From assembly GCA_022821085.1 (NCBI GenBank), contig JAJEEG010000006.1, forward strand, positions 2,806,130-2,870,129: a stretch of 64,000 bases of DNA. The letters are read 5' to 3'. Source of the DNA: Candidatus Latescibacterota bacterium (GTDB taxonomy: Bacteria > JAAXHH01). The notes below the pieces were generated by a model, which was not told the DNA's origin, ran no database searches, and saw nothing but the letters and a program-made list of their open reading frames with translations. Made by a program: the position numbers and the translations under genes. Positions 37,339-44,618 of the stretch are shown here, in pieces (position 1 is the stretch's first letter; each line of letters opens with the position of its first letter).

Positions 37339-37440
37339 TATCCGGCAGGCCGGGAAGTCTAGCGGCTAAGGACCATCCCGCGAATTCCGCCCCGCAGTGA
37401 AGTTATGCCCTGTGCGGGGCTTCCCCTGTCGGTTGCCGGT
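37339..37440 (+). ncRNA. candidate structured small RNA (unidentified)
   Basis: About 100 bases following the TATAAT promoter can fold into nested stems. The outer stem is CCGGCA (37342-37347) with TGCCGG (37434-37439). The middle stem is GGGAA (37352-37356) with TTCCC (37421-37425). An inner perfect 8-bp stem is GCCCCGCA (37389-37396) with TGCGGGGC (37413-37420). The segment GTCTAGCGGCTAAGGAC (37357-37373) looks like a tRNA-Glu D-arm, but no T-arm or matching acceptor stem exists, so it is not a functional tRNA. No riboswitch family is recognised. It could also be the leader of the PhyH gene at 37513. Confidence 0.3.
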
Positions 37441-37447
37441 TGATCAG

Positions 37448-37463
37448 TTGTACAATTGTACAA
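37448..37463. promoter_or_regulatory. 16-bp perfect palindrome, probable operator
   Basis: TTGTACAATTGTACAA is a perfect dyad containing two overlapping TTGTACAA half-palindromes. It is followed at once by TATATAT and lies 50 bp before the PhyH start at 37513. The form is typical of GntR/TetR-type repressor sites. No regulator gene is adjacent. Confidence 0.6.
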
Positions 37464-37512
37464 TATATATTCCCGTCGATAGACTTTCTCGTCAGGCACC
37501 CCGGACCGCGCC

Positions 37513-38361
37513 ATGCATCCCACGCCCTTGACCGCATCCCAGCGCCGCTCCTTCGAGGAGGACGGCTACCTCGTCGTCCGTGGCGCGCTGGACCCTGCGC
37601 AGGTCGAAGCGCTCACCGAGACGGGCGACCGGCTCATGGAAGGGTTCGAGTACCCCGAATTCTACGCCCATCGCCGTCCGGGTCTCGTGCAGGAGCAACC
37701 CTTTCTCGACCTCGTAACGAACGAGCGTACGGTCCCGCTGATCGTGGCGCTCCTCGGCTTCAACATCCACATCACGAATACGGCGCTCATTTACAAGCAC
37801 CCGGAGGCGCCCGGCGATACCGGCCAGGTCAACTGGCACCGCGACGTGGGCGTCTCGCTGGACGTGGGCCACGTGGTGCTGCCCTTCGTGGGTCTGAAGA
37901 TCGGTTATTGCCTGACGGATTTCCAGGCGCCGGATACGGGGGCGACCATGTTCGTCCGTGGCAGCAACAACCTGAAATCCGCGCTGCCCATACGAAAGGG
38001 CCGGATCCATCCCGACGAATACGTGCAGCCGATCCTTCGGACCGGCGACGCCTTCCTCTTCGAAAACCGCACCTACCACGCGCCTGCGTTGAACTTCACG
38101 AGCCAGGTCGCCAAGGTGGTGATCTACGGCTACCATTACCGGTGGATCAAGCCGGACCACTACATGCGGTTCTACAACGGCGTGCCGCAGCCCGATGCCG
38201 GCCTGCTTGCAGCCACCGACGACGTCGGACGCCAGTTGCTGGGCGCCACCGTGGACTCGGAGGGCCGAGAGGCGCCCGACGGCATCGACTGGCCCATCCG
38301 GGAATGGGCCGATCGTCATGGACTCGACGTGTCGCAGCACACGCATACCGTGGAAGTTTGA
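37513..38361 (+). CDS. phytanoyl-CoA dioxygenase family oxygenase
   Basis: A 282-residue 2-oxoglutarate/Fe(II) oxygenase. RRSFEEDGYLVVRGALDPAQ is the PhyH N-terminus. The iron ligands are HRD in VNWHRDVGVSLD (near 115) and a distal His in FENRTYHAPALNFT (near 193), with an Arg about 25-30 residues later in YHYRWIKPDHYM. The substrate is unknown. It precedes a creatininase-family gene by 36 bp on the same strand, suggesting a small catabolic operon under the palindrome at 37448-37463. Confidence 0.85.
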   Translation: MHPTPLTASQRRSFEEDGYLVVRGALDPAQVEALTETGDRLMEGFEYPEFYAHRRPGLVQEQPFLDLVTNERTVPLIVALLGFNIHITNTALIYKHPEAPGDTGQVNWHRDVGVSLDVGHVVLPFVGLKIGYCLTDFQAPDTGATMFVRGSNNLKSALPIRKGRIHPDEYVQPILRTGDAFLFENRTYHAPALNFTSQVAKVVIYGYHYRWIKPDHYMRFYNGVPQPDAGLLAATDDVGRQLLGATVDSEGREAPDGIDWPIREWADRHGLDVSQHTHTVEV

Positions 38362-38397
38362 TCGCAAGCCTGATCCACCGTTGCCCGGTAGGAACCC

Positions 38398-39123
38398 ATG
38401 TACCTGAAACACATGCTTCCCCATCAACTGCGCGAGGCCGTGGAACGGGGCGACCCGCTACTGGTCCCCGCCGGATGCATCGAGACCCACGGACCCCACA
38501 TGGCCATCGGCCACGACACGATCATCGTCGAAGAGATCTGCGCGCGCGTGGGGAAGCGCCTGGACGCGGTCATCTCGCCGCCCTTCGATTTCGGCCCCAC
38601 CGGATACGCCCTCGGCGGTCCCGAGGACGGCACCATCGACCCCGATTACGATGCCTTCGGGTCGTACGTCAAGTCGATCCTGCGTAATTTCCTGGAGATG
38701 GGCTTCGGGCGTGTCTACGTAATGATCATGCACCAGGGCATGGAGGCCCCGCTGGCGCTGGCCTTCAAGAAAGCCGCGGCGGAATTGTCCTTCGAAATGG
38801 TCCTGGCCGAAGGAAAGCCGCGGGGTTGGTGGGCAGATGCCAGGATGTCCAGGGAGGCGCGCCTATTCGGCCGGATACAGGTTCACCCCATGATCCTGCC
38901 CGCCGCATCCCCGCCCGCCGGCGGCGACCACGCCGGGTACAACGAGACTTCCTTCCTGCTGGCCACGCGCCCGGAATTGGTGGACCAGGGCCGCCTGGAC
39001 GAGAATGCGCCGTGGTACTGCCGGCAGGACGAAGACCGGAACAGCTGGACGGCCAACGCGGCCCATGGGCAGGCCATGGTCGAGGCGGTCGTCGACGCGT
39101 GGGTCGAACTACTGCAGCGCTGA
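38398..39123 (+). CDS. creatininase-family amidohydrolase
   Basis: A 241-residue metal-dependent amidohydrolase. PAGCIETHGPHMAIGHDTIIVEE holds the metal ligands Glu, His and Asp (near residues 27-40). The Gly-rich MIMHQGMEAP (near 107) and the later GGDHAGYNETSFLL with Asp-His and Glu complete the creatininase fold. Relatives open creatinine, formamidopyrimidines or lactams (MftE-type peptidases included), so the substrate is uncertain. It follows the PhyH gene and precedes a P-loop gene, all plus strand. Confidence 0.85.
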   Translation: MYLKHMLPHQLREAVERGDPLLVPAGCIETHGPHMAIGHDTIIVEEICARVGKRLDAVISPPFDFGPTGYALGGPEDGTIDPDYDAFGSYVKSILRNFLEMGFGRVYVMIMHQGMEAPLALAFKKAAAELSFEMVLAEGKPRGWWADARMSREARLFGRIQVHPMILPAASPPAGGDHAGYNETSFLLATRPELVDQGRLDENAPWYCRQDEDRNSWTANAAHGQAMVEAVVDAWVELLQR

Positions 39124-39175
39124 ACACAAATCGAAGCGACTAACCGAAGCGTTTCACTGTGGAAAGGAGCAACAC

Positions 39176-39886
39176 ATGCGGTCCATTTTCGTCGGTATCG
39201 AGTACGCCGGCAAGTCTACCCTGATCGATCACCTGGACGCCTACTATCAGAAACGGCGGCGCCGGACCCATCTCGACGATCACTTCACCATCCCGGACGC
39301 TTCCCTGAGTCCCGTTTCCCGGGCGCAGTATATCCACTATCCCGACGACGTGAAGGAACGCATGCAGCGGATGCAGCTGCACTACCACGTGGAGGTCATC
39401 CGCAACTACCCCCACACGCTGATCGCCGGCTGGCACATCGAGGAGAAGGTCTACTGCGACGTATACGGCAACGTCGAGGGGAATCCCTACTATCCCAACT
39501 ACGTTCACCACAACCAGCGGCACTACGAGGTGCTGGTCCTGGAAGCGCGGCTGCCCGACGTCGTGCTGATCCACCTCACCGCCGACGACGAGGCGATCCG
39601 CGAGCGCATGCGCACGGACCCCCACGAGTACCAGATCATCGACGAAAAGGACATTCCGGATCTCAAGAAACGCTTCGAGGACGAAGTCGACCAATCGCTC
39701 TTGACGCGCAACGGCCACCTGATCACGCTGGATACGACCGAAAAGTCACCCGCGGAGTCGCTGGACGAACTGCTGCTGAAGACCGATCCGCTGGTGACCG
39801 ACGGGGAACTGGCCATGCGGGCCATGGCGGTGCCCGATGAGGACTACGAGGTCAGGTACGAGAACGGAGTAAGGAAGATGGTGTAG
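39176..39886 (+). CDS. P-loop nucleotide kinase-like protein
   Basis: A 236-residue protein starting at the ATG at 39176, after a strong AAAGGAG. The Walker A motif GIEYAGKST is at residues 7-15, followed by a helix (LIDHLDAYYQKRR). An internal basic/acidic region IRERMRTDPHEYQI resembles a kinase lid. LDDHF and VLIHLTADDEAI could carry catalytic and Walker B acids. Shape is that of a dNMP/adenylylsulfate/shikimate-kinase-like fold, but no specific family is recognised. It is 52 bp after the creatininase gene. Confidence 0.55.
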   Translation: MRSIFVGIEYAGKSTLIDHLDAYYQKRRRRTHLDDHFTIPDASLSPVSRAQYIHYPDDVKERMQRMQLHYHVEVIRNYPHTLIAGWHIEEKVYCDVYGNVEGNPYYPNYVHHNQRHYEVLVLEARLPDVVLIHLTADDEAIRERMRTDPHEYQIIDEKDIPDLKKRFEDEVDQSLLTRNGHLITLDTTEKSPAESLDELLLKTDPLVTDGELAMRAMAVPDEDYEVRYENGVRKMV

Positions 39887-39911
39887 GGGGGGTGCAGGGG
39901 GAAGTGATAGG

Positions 39912-39938
39912 TTTTTAAGGTTTTTTTAGAGTTTTTTT
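39912..39938 (+). other. phased T-tracts (possible bent DNA)
   Basis: Runs of five to seven T start at 39912, 39921 and 39932, spaced 9-11 bp, just after the P-loop gene. Phased tracts at helical spacing bend DNA or act as UP-like elements. No terminator hairpin precedes them. Confidence 0.45.
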
Positions 39939-39955
39939 AAGTCCATAACGAGATC

Positions 39956-40240
39956 GTGGGTTTCAATTCCGACGATTTAATTATGGACCAGTTTATTTTG
40001 ATCATAGGGTCGGTATCGACTGCATGTCTCGTTCTCCTGGCAGTGGTTTCGCTGGCGTGGAAGTTCGCTCATCGGAATCTGGATGAGTTGAAGGCACTTC
40101 GTGAATCCGTTGATGAAATAAAAAGCGTACTGTTTGAAATCAACGGCAGGCTGGGAAGAGTAGAGGGCAGGCTGGATAGCATTGAAGGCGAGCCAGGCTA
40201 TAACCCAATTACAGGCGGGGTGAGGGATAGTGACCGTTAA
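39956..40240 (+). CDS. small membrane-anchored coiled-coil protein
   Basis: A 94-residue protein with a GTG start at 39956; an ATG at 39983 is an alternative and neither has a strong ribosome site. One transmembrane helix (FILIIGSVSTACLVLLAVVSLAW) is followed by a heptad-type helix (LDELKALRESVDEIKSVLFEINGRLGRVEGRLDSIEG). The INGRLGRVEGRL end closely matches the end of the protein at 40527, so the two are paralogues. Base composition is more AT-rich than the neighbours. It overlaps the next gene by 11 bp. Confidence 0.6.
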   Translation: MGFNSDDLIMDQFILIIGSVSTACLVLLAVVSLAWKFAHRNLDELKALRESVDEIKSVLFEINGRLGRVEGRLDSIEGEPGYNPITGGVRDSDR

Positions 40241-40502
40241 ACTGACCGAAGAAGCCAAAACGCTTGTTCTGAAAGCCTTGCAAACCGGAGATGGACTGAT
40301 TCTGACGGGGCAGACGTTTTCGGGGTGGTTCGTTCAGACTGGTCAATGGAATTCTGGTTTTGTCAGAAGCAGCGAAGAGAATGTATGGAAAGATGCGTTG
40401 GAATCTCTCTGCCTGAGTGACCTGGTGGTGCTTTCAGGTATCCAGTTGTATAGGCTGACATCAAAAGGCCGGCAGTTGGCCAATTCACTCAAATCCGAAT
40501 AG
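40230..40502 (+). CDS. small hypothetical protein, winged-helix-like
   Basis: A 90-residue protein with a GTG start, overlapping the previous gene. Helical N-terminus (LTEEAKTLVLKALQTGDG) and the closing LYRLTSKGRQLANSLKSE resemble the beta-wing and final helix of a winged-helix fold. I cannot assign a family or DNA target. It sits between two paralogous membrane coiled-coil proteins. Confidence 0.5.
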   Translation: MTVKLTEEAKTLVLKALQTGDGLILTGQTFSGWFVQTGQWNSGFVRSSEENVWKDALESLCLSDLVVLSGIQLYRLTSKGRQLANSLKSE

Positions 40503-40526
40503 TACCTGCCCCTGAGGAACCGTACG

Positions 40527-40820
40527 ATGACCGAGATATCCCGTGATAGCTGGACCTTCGGCGCACAGATCGTAACTGCTGTTGGGATGTTCATTGTAAC
40601 CCTGGGCATCTTGTTCATCGCGACGCTTACTTATCTGGATCGGGAAGATCAGGGATTCAGGAACGAGATTCGGACAGAATTGGCCGCGATCCGAACCGAG
40701 ATGCAAACCGACTTTACCGAAATCCGAACAGCGATGAGAGACATGAACAATCGTCTCGACAACATCAACACCCGTCTCGGAAGGGTCGAGGGGTATCTGA
40801 GGGTATCCGGTGAAGAGTAG
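40527..40820 (+). CDS. small membrane-anchored coiled-coil protein (paralogue)
   Basis: A 97-residue protein with one transmembrane helix (IVTAVGMFIVTLGILFIATLTYL) and a coiled-coil tail built of repeated IRTEL/IRTEM/IRTAM heptads. It ends in MNNRLDNINTRLGRVEGYL, which is shared with the protein at 39956. Similar Arg/Glu-rich single-span proteins exist in many genomes without known function. It converges on the aminotransferase gene (11-bp gap). Confidence 0.6.
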   Translation: MTEISRDSWTFGAQIVTAVGMFIVTLGILFIATLTYLDREDQGFRNEIRTELAAIRTEMQTDFTEIRTAMRDMNNRLDNINTRLGRVEGYLRVSGEE

Positions 40821-40831
40821 CGCAGTTAAAT

Positions 40832-41971
40832 TTACGCTGCCAGGCCCTTGCCCTGGGCTTCCTTGATGCATTCGGCGAGAATGGGCACGCCTTCGCGGAT
40901 GTCCTCGATCGTGGGGAACCCGAATGCGATGCGGAGGTACGGGATGTCCTCGTTCGCCGCACTGAAGGACTGACCGAGACTGAAGAAAACCCCCCGTCCG
41001 GCCGCCAGTTGCAGCGCTTTCCGCGTGTCCGTCGCCGCGGGGATCCTGACCCATACGAACATGCCGCCGGGCGGATCCGTCCACCACACCTCCTCGCCCA
41101 GATCGCTGAAGTGGGTCGCCAGCGATTCGACCAGGGCGTCCTTTCGCGCCTTCATGACCTCGTTCACTTCGCGGATGTGATCCCAGAGATGATCGCCCAG
41201 GTATTCGGCCACGATCATGCTCGCCAGCGCGTTGGTCCCACCATCCATCTTGTTCGCCATGATCCGCTGCTGAAGCACCTCCGGCGCGATGAAGTAGCCC
41301 TGCCGGACGCCCGGCCCGAGGATCTTGGAGAAAGAGCCGACGTACACGACCCGGTCGTCTTCGTCCAGGTGATACAGGTTCGGCGGCACTGGATCGGACT
41401 GGAACACGAGGTCGGCGTAGCAATGGTCGTCCACGACCAGCGTGTCGAACGCCCTGGCCAGTTCGAGGAGGCGCTTGCGACGCTCCATAGGCAGGATGGA
41501 GCCCGTGGGATTGTGATGGGTGGGTATGGTGTAGATGAACTTCGGCGGCGTGCCCGCGTCGACGAGTCCTTTGAGCACGGTCTCCAGTGCATCCGGCACC
41601 AGGCCCTGGTCATCGATGGGCGCCGGCGCGATGCGCACCTGCCGGCTCCGGAACACGCTCAGTGAGCCGCCGTAGGAAAAGGACTCCGTGACGATCGTAT
41701 CGCCTGGCGACGCGAAGGCGTCCGTGGTCAACTGCAGCGCCTGCATGGATCCGGACGTCAGCACGATCTCCTCCAGGGGCACTGCCCGTCCCGTACCGCG
41801 TTCGTAACGCTCCGCCGCGATGGCCCGCAAGGGTTCGAAACCGCGGCTGTCCGGGTAATTCACCAGTTCCGCGCCTCGGGCCCTTATGACTTTCGCGGCG
41901 GCCTCCGCCAGCGCGTCCGAAGGAAAGGAAAGCGGATCGGGCCTTCCCGCGCCGAAATTGATCTCACGCAT
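40832..41971 (-). CDS. PLP-dependent aminotransferase class I/II (2-aminoadipate/valine-pyruvate type)
   Basis: A 379-residue fold-type I enzyme. SGSMQALQLTTDAFASPGDT, YTIPTHHNPTGSILP (substrate-binding Asn), VDDHCYADLVF (Asp to the pyridine nitrogen, near 205) and the PLP-lysine motif GSFSKILGPGVRQGYF (near 235) are all present. The layout matches MocR-type aminotransferase domains and LysN/AAT-like enzymes without the GntR domain. AGGAG precedes the ATG. The amino donor cannot be deduced. Confidence 0.87.
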   Translation of the reverse strand: MREINFGAGRPDPLSFPSDALAEAAAKVIRARGAELVNYPDSRGFEPLRAIAAERYERGTGRAVPLEEIVLTSGSMQALQLTTDAFASPGDTIVTESFSYGGSLSVFRSRQVRIAPAPIDDQGLVPDALETVLKGLVDAGTPPKFIYTIPTHHNPTGSILPMERRKRLLELARAFDTLVVDDHCYADLVFQSDPVPPNLYHLDEDDRVVYVGSFSKILGPGVRQGYFIAPEVLQQRIMANKMDGGTNALASMIVAEYLGDHLWDHIREVNEVMKARKDALVESLATHFSDLGEEVWWTDPPGGMFVWVRIPAATDTRKALQLAAGRGVFFSLGQSFSAANEDIPYLRIAFGFPTIEDIREGVPILAECIKEAQGKGLAA

Positions 41972-42103
41972 GGACCTGCTCCTGTAGGGTGGCGGTTACA
42001 CAGATGCCGGTTTTTGGATATTCGATGCCCAGGTAAGTCGACCAGAGAATGTAGAGCGGCGGTCCAGCGTCTGTCAACCGGTTATGCCAGGTCCCGGGGG
42101 CCG

Positions 42104-42132
42104 TTGACAGGTAATCGCGACCCTTCTACATT
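42104..42132 (+). promoter_or_regulatory. sigma70-type promoter for the ABC transporter genes
   Basis: TTGACA at 42104-42109, a 17-bp spacer and TACATT at 42127-42132, 45 bp before the start codon. Confidence 0.65.
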
Positions 42133-42176
42133 GATCCTACCGGTCCCGGAAGCTCGAATCTATCGGTTCTCCAACT

Positions 42177-44618
42177 ATGACACCGTTCCGCTTTCTCCTG
42201 TTCTGCCTCGTTGTGTCGTGCCTGGCCGTTGCTACCGTCGCCCACGCACAGGACCAGCCGCCCGATCGGGCCCAGCTCCCGAACCCGGCACAGCCGAACC
42301 CGGCACAGCCGAACCAGGCACAGCTCCCGAACCCGGCACAGCCCCCGAACCCGGCACAGCCCCCTGTCCGGGTCGAGATCCCGCTCTTCGAGGGCGGGCA
42401 GGGCCTGGAGTTCTTCCTCGAGTGCGCCCGGACCTACGAACAGGAACACGAAGGCGTGGTGATCGACCTCTACGGCGATCCGCGCATCCACGACAAGGTG
42501 CGGGTGCGCATCCTGGAACGGTCCTTCCCCGAGGTCACCAACGCCCGCCTCAACTACTGGGCGCTCATCCGCAACGGCGACCTGCTGCCCCTGGACGAGT
42601 TCCTCGACCAGCCCAACTGGGAAGGCGACCGCACCTGGCGCGAATCGTTCCTGCCCGGCACCCTGGCCCAGTACACCCACGAGGGAAAGACCTACGGCGT
42701 CCCGCTCATGGCGTCGGCCTATGCCGTATGGTACAACAAGAACATGTTCGAAGAAAACGGCTGGGAGCCGGCGACGACCTGGGAGGAGTTCTTCGCGCTA
42801 TGCGAAGAGATCAAGGCCGCCGGCATGTGGCCGCTCGCCTTCCAGGGCCGTTACCCGGGCTACGTGCAGGCCGTGATCGACCACGGATACTATCACCTCG
42901 CCGGGCCTGAACGGTACTTCGATCAGAAGAACCTGGTGCCCGGCAGTTTCGACAATCCCGAGTTCACCGAGGCCCTGTCCGTCGCGCAGCGGATCGCGCT
43001 GAACTACTTCCAGCCCGGCGCCATGGGCATGAGCCACACCGAATCCCAGCTCGAGTTCTTCCTGGGGCATACGGCCATGATCTTCTGCGGTTCGTGGCTC
43101 AAGAGCGAGATGCTGGGCAAGATCCCGGACGATTTCCGGTTGGGGTCATTCAACATCCCGGTGGCGCCGACCGGAAAGGCGGATCCCACGGCCGTGTACG
43201 GCGGTTCCGGGTACTATTTCGTCCTGAAGGACAGCGAGAATCCACTGGCCGGAGTCGAGTTCCTGCGCTTCATGACTTCGCGGCGCATGGCCGGCCTGTT
43301 CGCCCGGATGCGCGACATCCCCGTGTCCGTGACCGGCGTATCCGAAGCGAACCTGACCGAGGACATGGCGGACCTGGCGGACATGCTGAAGAACGCGGCC
43401 GTCACCTACGGCACGCCGCCCGGTGAGGGTTATCCGGCCATGACACAGTACTGGACCGACGCCCGCTTCAGGGTGATTACCGGCCAGGCCACGCCCGCCG
43501 AGGCCGCCGCGGAACTGGAAGCCGCCGCGGCCGTCGTTCGGCGGCAGACCATTGCGCCGGACGAGATCAACATCCGGCACGTCTGGAAGCCCGGCCTGCT
43601 GATCGGCCTCATGGCCCTGGCCATCGGCTACTGGTCGGCCACGACCTACAAACGCTACCGGGACCGCAGGCGCGCGGGGAAATCGCACGTCGCCGGCCTC
43701 CCATTCCTCCGGCGGACCGACCGGATCATCTTCATCGCGCCCGCCCTGCTGCTCTACGCGGTCTTCGTCATCATCCCGAGCGCGAAATCGTTCCTCTGGA
43801 GCCTGAACGAATGGGACGGGCTGACCGACATGCGCTTCACGGGCCTGCTCAACTTCGGCCGGCTGCTCTTCGAAAGCGACGGGTTCTGGATCGCGCTGAA
43901 CAACAACCTGTTCATCATGTTCGTCATCCCGCTGTTCGTCATCCCGATCTCCCTCTTCCTGGCCGTGTGCATCAGCCGGCAGATCCGGGGATCGAAGTTC
44001 TTCCGCATCGCCTTCTTCTTCCCGAACATCCTCGGAGCCGTGGCCGCGACACTCCTCTGGATGCACCTCTACAACCCCCAGGGCGGACCGATCAACGCCG
44101 CGCTGGTGGGACTCGGCATGATCCTGTCCGCGGTGGGCTTCGAGAGCGCGGGAAGCTGGCTGCAGGCCATGGAAGGATTCGCCTGGCTGTCGCAGTCCAA
44201 CCTGTACTGGGCGCTCATCCCCATGTCCATCTGGGGCGCCTGCGGCTTCAACATGATCCTCTTCCTGGCCGCCATGGAAAGCATACCCCAGAGCCTCTAC
44301 GAGGCGGCGGACATCGACGGTGCCTCGTCGTGGCGGCAGTTCTGGACCATCACCCTGCCGCTGATCTGGGAGGTGCTGTCCATCTCCATCGTGTTCATGG
44401 TCATCGGCGGGATGAAGGCCTTCGAGACCATCTGGCTCCTGACCAACCAGACGCCCACCACGCAGGTGCACGTCATCGGCACGCTCATGGTGCAGGACAT
44501 GTTCACCGAGTTCAAGATCGGCGAGGCCACGGCCATCGCGGTGCTGCTCTTCATCATGGTCTTCTTCGGCACGGCCGCCACGCTGCGGCTCATGCGAAGG
44601 GAAACGGTGGAATTCTGA
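42177..44618 (+). CDS. ABC transporter solute-binding protein fused to a MalF-type permease
   Basis: An 813-residue two-part protein. A signal peptide (FRFLLFCLVVSCLAVATVAHA) is followed by a Pro-Asn-Ala-Gln repeat (residues 33-62) and then a family-1 extracellular sugar-binding protein domain to about residue 440 (GVPLMASAYAVWYNKNMFEENGW, GGSGYYFVLKDSENPLAGVEFLRFMTS). A transmembrane helix near 470 leads into a six-helix permease domain with the ATPase-docking EAA motif EAADIDGASSWRQFWTITLPL (near 700). Binding protein and permease are normally separate genes. The fusion would tether the binding protein to the transporter. No ATPase gene is nearby, so it must use one encoded elsewhere. The second permease follows with a one-base overlap. 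Confidence 0.85.
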   Translation: MTPFRFLLFCLVVSCLAVATVAHAQDQPPDRAQLPNPAQPNPAQPNQAQLPNPAQPPNPAQPPVRVEIPLFEGGQGLEFFLECARTYEQEHEGVVIDLYGDPRIHDKVRVRILERSFPEVTNARLNYWALIRNGDLLPLDEFLDQPNWEGDRTWRESFLPGTLAQYTHEGKTYGVPLMASAYAVWYNKNMFEENGWEPATTWEEFFALCEEIKAAGMWPLAFQGRYPGYVQAVIDHGYYHLAGPERYFDQKNLVPGSFDNPEFTEALSVAQRIALNYFQPGAMGMSHTESQLEFFLGHTAMIFCGSWLKSEMLGKIPDDFRLGSFNIPVAPTGKADPTAVYGGSGYYFVLKDSENPLAGVEFLRFMTSRRMAGLFARMRDIPVSVTGVSEANLTEDMADLADMLKNAAVTYGTPPGEGYPAMTQYWTDARFRVITGQATPAEAAAELEAAAAVVRRQTIAPDEINIRHVWKPGLLIGLMALAIGYWSATTYKRYRDRRRAGKSHVAGLPFLRRTDRIIFIAPALLLYAVFVIIPSAKSFLWSLNEWDGLTDMRFTGLLNFGRLLFESDGFWIALNNNLFIMFVIPLFVIPISLFLAVCISRQIRGSKFFRIAFFFPNILGAVAATLLWMHLYNPQGGPINAALVGLGMILSAVGFESAGSWLQAMEGFAWLSQSNLYWALIPMSIWGACGFNMILFLAAMESIPQSLYEAADIDGASSWRQFWTITLPLIWEVLSISIVFMVIGGMKAFETIWLLTNQTPTTQVHVIGTLMVQDMFTEFKIGEATAIAVLLFIMVFFGTAATLRLMRRETVEF
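42272..42362. repeat. 15-18 bp in-frame repeats encoding Pro-Asn-Pro-Ala-Gln
   Basis: CGAACCCGGCACAGC-type units recur five times with small indels (three or more bases) between copies. They encode a Pro-rich stalk just after the signal peptide. Confidence 0.8.

Noticed and set aside
37348-37425. tRNA-Glu gene
   Set aside because: A D-arm-like string is present but there is no anticodon stem, T-arm or pairing acceptor stem.
40832-41971. MocR-type regulator
   Set aside because: Only the aminotransferase part exists; there is no N-terminal GntR winged helix.
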